Assembly (NCBI GenBank): GCA_027068235.1
Contig: JAMOUE010000165.1
Location: forward strand, 1 to 10,676
Reading direction: 5' to 3'
DNA from: Deltaproteobacteria bacterium
Lineage (GTDB): Bacteria > Desulfobacterota > Dissulfuribacteria > Dissulfuribacterales > QOAL01
DNA length: 10,676 nucleotides
Shown: positions 1 to 7,132 of the stretch, piece by piece
Position numbering within the stretch: position 1 is the stretch's first letter
Layout: the number at the start of each line of letters is the position of its first letter
The notes under the pieces: generated by a model
Databases searched by the model: none
The model's input: the letters and a program-made list of their open reading frames with translations, nothing else
What the model was told of the DNA's origin: nothing
Position numbers and translations under genes: made by a program

Positions 1-197
1 TTAAAACCGTTGTAGTAATTCAAGGGCAGTCTGGCCAAGAAGTTATGGAAAAGGCCGTGGTTGAAGCTGGTTCTATGGCAAAAAAAGGAGACGTAGTGGT
101 ATTGTCTCCGGCCTGTGCAAGCTTTGATATGTTTTCAAACTACAAAGAGCGTGGCCAGGCATATAGGCAAGGTGTTGAAAAAGCCTTTAATAACTAA
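1..197 (+). CDS. murD: UDP-N-acetylmuramoylalanine--D-glutamate ligase (MurD), C-terminal end only
   Basis: Only the last 64 full codons are present; the reading frame starts at position 3 and the gene continues beyond the left edge. MurD is the cytoplasmic ATP-dependent ligase that adds D-Glu to UDP-MurNAc-L-Ala. The visible part is the C-terminal ligase domain, recognised by the family signature LSPACASFDMF followed by an ERG motif and a final helix (QGVEKAFNN). A run of hydrophobic residues (KGDVVVLSP) precedes the signature, as expected for the last beta strand. The TAA stop at 195-197 is directly followed by the murG ATG at 198, so the two are probably translationally coupled. In most dcw clusters ftsW would lie between these genes; here there is no room for it. 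Confidence 0.9.
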   Translation, partial: KTVVVIQGQSGQEVMEKAVVEAGSMAKKGDVVVLSPACASFDMFSNYKERGQAYRQGVEKAFNN

Positions 198-1367
198 ATG
201 TTAATGACGAATATGAATAGAGTGAGACTGTTAATAGCAGGAGGGGGTACAGGTGGCCATCTGTTTCCTGGGATTGCTATAGCTGAAGAGATGGCAACGT
301 TTTGTCCAGTTGAAGTTTTGTGGATTGGCACCGGCAGGCCAGTGGAAAAGAGTGTTTTATCTAAAAGGCCCTGGGATTATAGAGTACTTTCTGTTAGGCC
401 ACTTAAGGGTAGAAGTATTGGCGGCTTGATTGCAGCAGCTTTATCTCTTCCTGTTTCTGTGATAAGGGCTATTAGAATGGTGAGAAGTTTTAGCCCTCAG
501 ATCATCCTTGGAGTTGGCGGTTATGTCTCTGGCCCTGTACTTTTGGCAGGCAGGCTCCTTGGAATTCCGACAGCAATACATGAACAGAATTTTTTACCAG
601 GATTGGCCAACAAGTTGGCAGCAAAGTTTGCAGACAGGATTTATACCAGTTTCGAAGGTTCAAAACGCTATTTCAACGGGAGCAAGGTGGAGTGCTTGGG
701 GAATCCTGTCAGAAGACAAATATTGGAAGATGCTAAGACTCATGCAGTAGATGAAGAGTCTTATAGGCCATTTCGAATACTTATTCTTGGTGGAAGTCAG
801 GGCGCTACTGGTATAAATAGAATAGTGAGTTCTGCCCTAAAGATTCTACATCAGTCAGGTCTAAAGTTTCAGGCTAGACACCAGACTGGAGAAAAAGAAA
901 AAGAAATTATTTCATCTGGTTATAAATCAAGTGGCATGGATGTTCAGGTTGAACCATTTATTGAAAGAATAGGGATTGCATACTCATGGGCTGATCTGAT
1001 AATTTGCAGAGCAGGGGCAACAACCTTGGCTGAAATTACCGCTATTGGGAAGCCAGCTATATGTATCCCTTATCCCTATTCGGCAGACGGTCACCAGGAC
1101 TTAAATGCCAATACGCTGTGCCAAGCTGGAGCCGCTCTTTGTTTTAATGAAAGGGATCTTGGCGCAGTAACTCTAGCTTCAAATATTGAGGCGCTTATGG
1201 CCAATCCCAAACAGCTCTCTGAAATGAGGGAGAGGTCTAGAGAGCTAGGAAGGCCTGAAGCCGCCAGAGATATTGCATTATCAATTCTTAAGGTATGCAG
1301 ATGTGATAGCGGGATTGTTTCTGATTTGAGGAAAAGAGAGGGGGAACAGCTTAAGAGCCATGTATAA
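198..1367 (+). CDS. murG: UDP-GlcNAc:lipid I N-acetylglucosaminyltransferase (MurG)
   Basis: MurG transfers GlcNAc from UDP-GlcNAc to lipid I, making lipid II on the inner face of the cytoplasmic membrane. It is a two-domain GT-B (family GT28) enzyme. The N-terminal glycine loop GGGTGGH is at residues 15-21, the acceptor-side motif HEQN with PGLAN at 128-138, the second glycine loop GGSQGA at 198-203, and the donor-binding region RAGATTLAEI at 271-280, followed by a PYPYSADGHQ motif at 291-300. At 389 residues it is slightly longer than the usual 350-370, owing to a C-terminal tail of about 25 residues rich in charge. In-frame ATGs at 198, 204 and 213 are all possible starts; none has a convincing ribosome binding site. 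I take 198 because it abuts the murD stop; 213 would give the more family-like N-terminus (MNRVRLLIAGGG). Its end overlaps murC by 8 bases. Confidence 0.96.
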   Translation: MLMTNMNRVRLLIAGGGTGGHLFPGIAIAEEMATFCPVEVLWIGTGRPVEKSVLSKRPWDYRVLSVRPLKGRSIGGLIAAALSLPVSVIRAIRMVRSFSPQIILGVGGYVSGPVLLAGRLLGIPTAIHEQNFLPGLANKLAAKFADRIYTSFEGSKRYFNGSKVECLGNPVRRQILEDAKTHAVDEESYRPFRILILGGSQGATGINRIVSSALKILHQSGLKFQARHQTGEKEKEIISSGYKSSGMDVQVEPFIERIGIAYSWADLIICRAGATTLAEITAIGKPAICIPYPYSADGHQDLNANTLCQAGAALCFNERDLGAVTLASNIEALMANPKQLSEMRERSRELGRPEAARDIALSILKVCRCDSGIVSDLRKREGEQLKSHV

Positions 1368-2757
1368 GAAGCAGCACATTCATTTTGTGGGAATAGGCGG
1401 GATTGGAATGAGTGGTCTGGCGCAGGTGCTACTGACTTTAGGGTATTCTGTGTCGGGCTCTGATCTAAGAAGCACGATGATTACCAAGGGATTGGCATCC
1501 AGAGGGGCTTCTATCTATCAAGGGCACCGGCCAGAGAATATAATCGGCGCCGATGTAGTAGTAGTGTCTTCTGCTGTAAAACAGGATAATCCAGAGTTAG
1601 TAGCTGCGCGTGCAGCAGATATACCTATAATCCCCAGGGCTGAGATGCTTGGGGAGCTTATGCGTTTTAAAAAATTTGGAGTGGCAGTTGCAGGTGCTCA
1701 TGGAAAAACTAGCACCACATCCATGATAGCTTCGGTTTTTCAGGCCGCCGATCTTGACCCTACAGTAATCATCGGTGGCCAAGTGAAAGGGTTGGGTACC
1801 AATGCCTATTGGGGCAAAGGGGATTTTCTCGTTGCAGAGGCGGATGAAAGCGATGGTAGTTTTTTGCGCCTGACGCCTAGTATTGTAGTTGTGACTAACA
1901 TAGACAGGGAACACCTGGACTTTTATTCAAACATTGACGAGATAAAAGAAAATTTTGCCAAATTTATGGAAAAAATCCCCTTTTATGGGGTTGTGATAGC
2001 TTGCGGAGATGATCCTATAGTTAGGGATGTATTGTCTTATAACCGAAAGAGACATATTATTTATGGAACAGGTGATGATGCTGAGTTAAAGGCGTGTTGT
2101 ATTAGAACCAACAAAAAGATGGGCATATCTTTTGGAGTGGAACAACATGGCGCATTTCTAGGAAAGATAAATCTGACAGTGCCCGGTATTCACCACGTAA
2201 GAAATGCACTTGCAGCAGTGGCATTGGGTTTGGAACTTGAGCTTGACTTTCATACCATTCGTAAGGGATTGGAAGCCTACACAGGCGTTGGCAGGAGATT
2301 TGAGATCTTAGGAGTTGAAAGAGGCATAACAGTTGTAGACGATTATGCCCATCATCCAACAGAGATAAGGGCAACCTTGGAGGCTGCTCGTCAGATATGG
2401 CCAGATCGGCGCATTGTAGTCCTTTTTGAACCTCATCGCTATAGCAGGACCCAGGCCTTGATGGAAGAGTTTGCCACTTGCTTCGACCTTGCAGATGTTC
2501 TTTGGCTAACAGAGATTTATCCGGCAAGTGAGAAGCCTATAGTGGGAGTAAGTGGGCAGCGTTTGGCAAGGTTTATCAAGGATAAAACAGGCCATTCCGT
2601 CCACTTTGTCGATAATGTTAGGGCCTTTCCAGAAGCAGTTGCCTCCTTTTTAAAGGATGGCGACGTGGTCTTTACTATGGGAGCTGGGGCGATTGGTAAG
2701 ATAGGTCCAAAAATAGTGCAGATGATAAGAGGAGAACGGGTTGCAGCCGTTTTTTAA
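1360..2757 (+). CDS. murC: UDP-N-acetylmuramate--L-alanine ligase (MurC)
   Basis: MurC is the cytoplasmic ATP-dependent ligase that attaches L-Ala to UDP-MurNAc, the first amino acid of the peptidoglycan stem. At 465 residues it is of normal length and all landmarks of the three-domain Mur ligase fold are visible. They are the Rossmann glycine loop GIGGIG (11-16) of the UDP-binding domain, the ATP P-loop GAHGKTST (112-119), EADESDGSF (160-168), TNIDREHLDFY (179-189), DDYAHHP (327-333) and HRYSR (359-363) in the C-terminal domain, and MGAG near the end. The ATG at 1360 lies inside the last codons of murG (8-base overlap), with a GAGGGGG stretch about 12 bases upstream. The 3' end overlaps murB by 17 bases. 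Nothing is missing from the active site as far as can be read. Confidence 0.97.
   Translation: MYKKQHIHFVGIGGIGMSGLAQVLLTLGYSVSGSDLRSTMITKGLASRGASIYQGHRPENIIGADVVVVSSAVKQDNPELVAARAADIPIIPRAEMLGELMRFKKFGVAVAGAHGKTSTTSMIASVFQAADLDPTVIIGGQVKGLGTNAYWGKGDFLVAEADESDGSFLRLTPSIVVVTNIDREHLDFYSNIDEIKENFAKFMEKIPFYGVVIACGDDPIVRDVLSYNRKRHIIYGTGDDAELKACCIRTNKKMGISFGVEQHGAFLGKINLTVPGIHHVRNALAAVALGLELELDFHTIRKGLEAYTGVGRRFEILGVERGITVVDDYAHHPTEIRATLEAARQIWPDRRIVVLFEPHRYSRTQALMEEFATCFDLADVLWLTEIYPASEKPIVGVSGQRLARFIKDKTGHSVHFVDNVRAFPEAVASFLKDGDVVFTMGAGAIGKIGPKIVQMIRGERVAAVF
2728..2735 (+). promoter_or_regulatory. Shine-Dalgarno supporting the TTG start of murB
   Basis: The stretch AAGAGGAG inside the end of murC lies about six bases before a TTG at 2741. 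It is the best purine-rich site in the area and the main reason for accepting a non-ATG start for murB. Confidence 0.6.
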
Positions 2758-3703
2758 AGAGCTGAATAGTATCCAAGGGTTGGTATGTGAGGAAAATGTG
2801 TCATTGGCCCCTCTTACAACCATGAAGGTGGGGGGAAGGGCTCGTCTCTTTTTAACACCTTTGACCATTACAGCACTTGAAAGGTTGCTTTATGTTATTC
2901 ATCAGCAAGGGATTTGTTATAAGGTTCTTGGCAATGGCAGTAATATTATAGTGGAAGATGGTGGCGTTGGAGTCGTTTTAAATTTATCGCTACTTAATAA
3001 GATTCAACCTTCAGATAAAGATAGAGTCTATGTAGAGGCTGGTTGCACGTTATCAACCTTTTTAAAGTGGTGTATTTGTAATGGATTTAGTGGGTTAGAG
3101 CCTCTTGCTGGCATTCCAGGTTCGTTTGGCGGAGCAATTTTTATGAATGCGGGTGCAAACGGTGTGTCAATAGGAGATTTTATAGACGAGTTGTATATTA
3201 CAACTAGCACCGGAAGCTTCTGGGTCAAAGTATCTAACGATTTTTTTGGATACAGAAAGAGTTATATTCCTACTGACGGTCTTATATCTGCTGCTAAATT
3301 AAGGTTGTGTCAGCAAAGAGAAGAAGCTCATTCAAACAACAATAAAAAGGATGCGCTTTGGTTATGTGATGGAAGTCGAATACGGAATAATCTTAAAAAG
3401 ATTATGAAGAAAAGACTTTCCAGCCAACCACTTGGGCATCCAAGTGCTGGATGTATATTTAAAAATCCGTCTCCAGATTGTTCGGCGTGGTCTCTAATTG
3501 CAGCTTGTGGCCTTCAAGGTTTTAGGCTACGAGATGCACAGGTTTCCCCTAAACATGCAAATTTTATTGTTAATCTTGGTCATGCTACCAGTAATGATGT
3601 ACTTGATCTTATCAAGCTAGTGAAAGAAAGGGTATGGGAAGGAACCGGCGTGGCCTTAAAAGAAGAGGTTGTTGTGTGGCACCATGAGAAAGATGTTTAC
3701 TAA
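2741..3703 (+). CDS. murB: UDP-N-acetylenolpyruvoylglucosamine reductase (MurB)
   Basis: MurB is the FAD-dependent cytoplasmic enzyme that reduces UDP-GlcNAc-enolpyruvate to UDP-MurNAc with NADPH. Visible landmarks are the FAD-binding region with LGNGSNIIV (63-71), the motif GIPGSFGGAIFMNAGANG (124-141), FGYRKS (169-174), the active-site segment PSAGCIFKNP (234-243) and a C-terminal EEV (308-310) carrying the expected catalytic glutamate. Length (320) is normal. The start is TTG with a good ribosome binding site at about 2730; an ATG only comes much later, after conserved sequence. Odd point: the position that is the catalytic serine in E. coli MurB (Ser229, in a GSFFKNP context) is cysteine 238 here. 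The gene overlaps murC by 17 bases and ftsQ by about 20, so it is part of the coupled operon. Confidence 0.95.
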   Translation: MQPFFKELNSIQGLVCEENVSLAPLTTMKVGGRARLFLTPLTITALERLLYVIHQQGICYKVLGNGSNIIVEDGGVGVVLNLSLLNKIQPSDKDRVYVEAGCTLSTFLKWCICNGFSGLEPLAGIPGSFGGAIFMNAGANGVSIGDFIDELYITTSTGSFWVKVSNDFFGYRKSYIPTDGLISAAKLRLCQQREEAHSNNNKKDALWLCDGSRIRNNLKKIMKKRLSSQPLGHPSAGCIFKNPSPDCSAWSLIAACGLQGFRLRDAQVSPKHANFIVNLGHATSNDVLDLIKLVKERVWEGTGVALKEEVVVWHHEKDVY

Positions 3704-4523
3704 AAAGAGACGTTCTATAAGAAAAACTGGTGCAGTTAGGGTTAAAGGCAATATTATTACTCGGATATTCTTGATTACAGGATTGTTGTGCCTTCTTATG
3801 GGGGGTATTGCTGGAACTGTCTATGGAATCAAGAAGTGGATGAGTTGTTGCCCCTATTTTTTTGTTTCTGAAGTTGAGGTTCAGGGTACAAAACGCATCT
3901 CTAAACAAGAAGTGATTGAGCTTAGCACCATAAACAACGGAGATAATATTTTCAGTTTAGATCTTGAGGCTATAAGAGAGCAAATTTTGGAAAATCCATG
4001 GATAAGGGACGTCTCCATAGAAAGGCATTTGCCAGACAAAATAATTATTCATGTTGATGAACGTGAACCATTTGCCCTGGCAAAAATAAACGATCGTGTT
4101 TACCTGGTGGATCGCTATGGCGAGCCTTTTAAACTCCTTGATCCTGAGGAGAATTTTTCAGCACCTGTTATTACAGGTATAGAGTTAAAGGATGCACCAG
4201 ATACGCCAAATATTCCACTGCTTGTAGATGAAGACAAGATGAAGGTGGCAATGTCCATTATAATGATGTCAAAAAGGGGCGTCAGGGCATTGGGGTTTAA
4301 TAATATCAGTCAGATAGATTTCCCAAATGATAGGAGTGTTGTTATATATACTGCAGACAAGGCAGTACCTTTTGTATTAGATAGGGATAAGTACAGAAAA
4401 CAATTTTATCAGGCTGAAAAAATTCTTGTTCAACTGTATAATTCTGGGCAGTATTCCAAGGTGCTTAGTGTCAATGTAGGATACGGAGAAGATATGGCTT
4501 TGGCCAAGCTCAAGAAGAGATAA
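3684..4523 (+). CDS. ftsQ: Cell division protein FtsQ (POTRA-domain divisome protein)
   Basis: FtsQ is a bitopic inner-membrane protein that links the cytoplasmic division ring to the periplasmic FtsB/FtsL and septal synthase complex. Counting from the ATG at 3684 (279 residues), there is a short basic cytoplasmic tail (RKMFTKKRR), one membrane helix at about 26-48, a POTRA domain at about 60-127 (VSEVEVQGTKRISKQEV to IIIHVDEREP), then the FtsQ beta domain with VYLVDRYGEPF. Identification rests on this architecture and on position between murB and ftsA. A TTG 15 bases upstream (3669) is in frame, but AAGAGG abuts it directly and leaves no spacing, so I prefer the ATG. The start overlaps the murB end by 20 bases. 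Two adjacent cysteines (55-56) just outside the membrane helix are unusual. Confidence 0.9.
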   Translation: MRKMFTKKRRSIRKTGAVRVKGNIITRIFLITGLLCLLMGGIAGTVYGIKKWMSCCPYFFVSEVEVQGTKRISKQEVIELSTINNGDNIFSLDLEAIREQILENPWIRDVSIERHLPDKIIIHVDEREPFALAKINDRVYLVDRYGEPFKLLDPEENFSAPVITGIELKDAPDTPNIPLLVDEDKMKVAMSIIMMSKRGVRALGFNNISQIDFPNDRSVVIYTADKAVPFVLDRDKYRKQFYQAEKILVQLYNSGQYSKVLSVNVGYGEDMALAKLKKR

Positions 4524-4531
4524 GGAAGTTA

Positions 4532-5764
4532 ATGGGCGAAAATTCTTTTGATGAAATAGTAGTTGGCCTTGATATTGGAACCACCAAGATATGTTGTGTG
4601 GTTGGAGAGTTGGCCAATGATAAGATAGAGATTATCGGGGTTGGCACACATCCTTCTGTAGGCCTGAGGAAGGGAGTTGTAGTCAACATTGATAGTACTG
4701 TTAACTCCATCAGGAAGGCTGTAGAAGAGGCAGAGTTAATGGCAGGATGTGAAATTACCTCTGCCTTTGTAGGTATCGCTGGAAGTCATATTAAAGGATT
4801 TAATAGCCATGGCGTCATTGCTGTAAAGGGTGAGGAGGTTAGCGAAGAGGATGTGGAGCGGGTAATTGATGCAGCTCGTGCTGTGGCAATTCCTATGGAT
4901 CGTGATATAATTCACATCCTCCCTCAAGAATATATTGTTGACGATCAAGATGGCATTTTAGATCCAGTCGGTATGATGGGGGTGCGGCTTGAAGCCAAGG
5001 TACACATTGTTACTGGTGCAGTTACTGCCGCACAGAACCTGGTAAAATGTGCCAACCGTGCTGGATTAGATGTTGATGATATAGTGTTGCAGCCATTGGC
5101 TTCGGCCTATGCAGTAATAACGGATGAAGAGCGTGAGATAGGAGTTGCTCTCATAGATTTTGGAGGAGGTACTACAGATCTGGCCCTATTGTCTGAAGGA
5201 TCTATTAAGCATACTGCAGTCCTTGGTCTTGGTGGTAACAATCTCACCTACGATATATCTGTTGGCCTAAGGACGCCCATGAACGAAGCAGAGAAGATAA
5301 AGCTCCGTTATGGTACATGCTTGGTCTCTATGGTACGGAGAGATGAGATGATAGAGGTGCCTAGCGTAGGAGACAGACGGCCAAGGCAGCTATCGAGACA
5401 TATTTTGGCCGAGATCCTAGAACCAAGGGTTGAAGAGATCTTTACCCTAATAGATCAAGAGATTCAAAGAACAAAACTAAAAGAACTCTTGGCAGCTGGT
5501 GTAGTAATTACAGGAGGTGCGGCTTTGCTTCCTGGACTTTGCGAGATGGCAGATCAGATATTTCAACTGCCTGCAAGGATAGGCTACCCGAGAAATATAT
5601 CGGGGCTTGTGGATGTGGTGAATAATCCAATGTATTCCACAGCTGTGGGCCTCGTACTTTATGGTTTTCAAGATAGACCTCAAAATCCAACGAGGTTTCA
5701 GATGGGAGGAGACAACATCCTCAGCAAGGTAACAGGCAGGATGAAGTCTTGGTTTGGTCTTTAA
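4532..5764 (+). CDS. ftsA: Cell division protein FtsA (actin-like FtsZ membrane anchor)
   Basis: FtsA is an actin-fold ATPase that tethers FtsZ to the inner membrane and recruits later divisome proteins. At 410 residues it has normal length. The phosphate-1 loop GLDIGTTKI is at 12-20, the FtsA-specific 1C (SHS2) subdomain at about 85-160, the phosphate-2 loop DFGGGTTDL at 209-217, and the adenosine motif GVVITGGAALLPG at 323-335. The last residues (KVTGRMKSWFGL) form a short basic amphipathic helix typical of the membrane-targeting sequence. After a gap of 8 bases from ftsQ the ATG follows an AGGAAG that overlaps the ftsQ stop, so coupling is likely. FtsZ follows after 24 bases. Confidence 0.97.
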   Translation: MGENSFDEIVVGLDIGTTKICCVVGELANDKIEIIGVGTHPSVGLRKGVVVNIDSTVNSIRKAVEEAELMAGCEITSAFVGIAGSHIKGFNSHGVIAVKGEEVSEEDVERVIDAARAVAIPMDRDIIHILPQEYIVDDQDGILDPVGMMGVRLEAKVHIVTGAVTAAQNLVKCANRAGLDVDDIVLQPLASAYAVITDEEREIGVALIDFGGGTTDLALLSEGSIKHTAVLGLGGNNLTYDISVGLRTPMNEAEKIKLRYGTCLVSMVRRDEMIEVPSVGDRRPRQLSRHILAEILEPRVEEIFTLIDQEIQRTKLKELLAAGVVITGGAALLPGLCEMADQIFQLPARIGYPRNISGLVDVVNNPMYSTAVGLVLYGFQDRPQNPTRFQMGGDNILSKVTGRMKSWFGL

Positions 5765-5774
5765 CGGGATGGAT

Positions 5775-5784
5775 AGGAGGAGGG
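5775..5784 (+). promoter_or_regulatory. Strong Shine-Dalgarno of ftsZ
   Basis: AGGAGGAGGG ends four bases before the ftsZ ATG at 5789. It is the strongest ribosome binding site in the cluster, in keeping with the high amounts of FtsZ needed relative to FtsA and FtsQ. Confidence 0.75.
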
Positions 5785-5788
5785 TTAT

Positions 5789-6982
5789 ATGCCCCTTGAA
5801 TTCGTGGAACAAGAACTTCAGGCAAAGATAAAGGTAATTGGTGTTGGTGGAGGTGGAGGCAATGCAATAAACAACATGATTGCCTCTGAATTGCAAGGTG
5901 TTGAGTTTATTGCAGCCAATACCGATGCGCAGGCCCTTGAGATGTCCAAGGCGGATAAGAAGATCCAACTTGGAAGGGGGCTAACCAAAGGGTTAGGTGC
6001 TGGTGCAAAGCCGGAAATAGGAAGAGAGGCTGCTGAAGAAAGCGCTGAAGAGATTAGGGAGGCGCTTGAAGGGGCCGATATGGTTTTTGTCACTGCTGGT
6101 ATGGGTGGTGGGACAGGAACCGGAGGAGCACCTGTTATCGCAGAGATAAGCAAGGAACTTGGAGCCCTAACGGTAGCTGTTGTCACCAGGCCCTTCAGTT
6201 TCGAGGGTAAAAGGCGCTCGCGTCAGGCAGATGAGGGAATCAAAAGGTTGAAAGAGGTTGTAGACACCATCATTACCATACCTAACGACAGGCTCAGGAG
6301 CCTAGCTCAACCTAACACCCCATTTCTTGAGATGTTTAAAAAAGCAGATGAGGTGCTCTATTACGCAGTTAGGGGTATTTCAGATCTTATAGTGGTTCAG
6401 GGCTATATAAATGTGGATTTTGCAGATGTACGAACAGTCATGGCAGAGATGGGTATGGCCTTGATGGGAACAGGCGTTGCACGTGGAGAGAGACGGGCCT
6501 TGGAAGCCGTCCAAATGGCAATTGCTAATCCGCTTCTTGAGGATGTCTCTATAAGTGGGGCTAGAGGAATCCTTATGAATATTACAGCTAGCTCATCCAC
6601 GCTTAGTATGGAAGAGGTGGATCAGGCTTCGACTCTCATTTACGAAGAGGCCCATGATGATGCCAACATCATTTGGGGAACGGTGTTTGATGACAGTATG
6701 GGAGATGAGATCCGTGTAACTGTGATAGCTACTGGCATAGGAAGAGAAAAACATTTGTCAGTAGATGATCCTGTGGTAGCTAGCCTTGATGAGGCTCGCC
6801 AGAAACGTATTTCAGAGGATCATTCTGCAGATGAAGAGCTTCCAGTCCAAGACGTTAAGAAAAGTGCAATTGGTGTTACATCAAAAGATTCCTCCCAGAA
6901 AACAGGAGAATTTACAGGTTTTGAATCTCTTGATCATGAAGAACTAGAGATTCCAACTTTTATTAGAAAGAATGCAGACTAG
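5789..6982 (+). CDS. ftsZ: Cell division protein FtsZ (tubulin-like GTPase)
   Basis: FtsZ polymerises into the cytoplasmic Z ring that positions septal wall synthesis. The GTP-binding N-terminal domain shows GGGGGNAINNM (20-30) and the tubulin signature GGGTGTGG (106-113). The synergy (T7) loop NVDFAD (208-213) has both catalytic aspartates (210 and 213), and GARGILMNI (257-265) lies in the C-terminal domain. A variable, charged linker of about 60 residues (about 320-383) leads to the conserved C-terminal peptide ELEIPTFIRKNAD, the docking site for FtsA and other partners. Length is 397. This is the last gene of the cluster and is followed by a strong terminator about 100 bases downstream. 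Confidence 0.98.
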   Translation: MPLEFVEQELQAKIKVIGVGGGGGNAINNMIASELQGVEFIAANTDAQALEMSKADKKIQLGRGLTKGLGAGAKPEIGREAAEESAEEIREALEGADMVFVTAGMGGGTGTGGAPVIAEISKELGALTVAVVTRPFSFEGKRRSRQADEGIKRLKEVVDTIITIPNDRLRSLAQPNTPFLEMFKKADEVLYYAVRGISDLIVVQGYINVDFADVRTVMAEMGMALMGTGVARGERRALEAVQMAIANPLLEDVSISGARGILMNITASSSTLSMEEVDQASTLIYEEAHDDANIIWGTVFDDSMGDEIRVTVIATGIGREKHLSVDDPVVASLDEARQKRISEDHSADEELPVQDVKKSAIGVTSKDSSQKTGEFTGFESLDHEELEIPTFIRKNAD

Positions 6983-7082
6983 TTGTATTGTTAAACTTGA
7001 TAATTTTTAATTGATCAAGTGAAGAGAAGGTGTTTCTAGATTTAGATTTTTAAAAAATAAAAATTGTTCTTTTGTGGTTGTT

Positions 7083-7126
7083 GAAGGCAATGGAGCTGGT
7101 TATCAGTTCCATTGCCTTCTTATTTT
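7083..7126 (+). terminator. Rho-independent terminator after ftsZ
   Basis: A 16-pair hairpin is formed by 7083-7098 and 7104-7119 around the five-base loop GTTAT. By eye all pairs are Watson-Crick except one G-T pair (7095/7107). It is followed by TTATTTT. This is well placed to end the dcw transcript. The gene on the other strand ends at 7133, so the hairpin may also serve it, but there is no clear T run on that side. Confidence 0.88.
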
Positions 7127-7132
7127 GATTAC

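Noticed and set aside
5818..6186. 122-codon - strand open frame inside ftsZ
   Set aside because: Low-complexity Pro/Ala/Ser translation, a shadow of the glycine-rich ftsZ coding frame.
6995..7020. ACTTGAT ... ATCAAGT hairpin just after ftsZ as a terminator
   Set aside because: Only seven pairs with a 12-base loop and no T run after it; the hairpin at 7083-7119 is far stronger.
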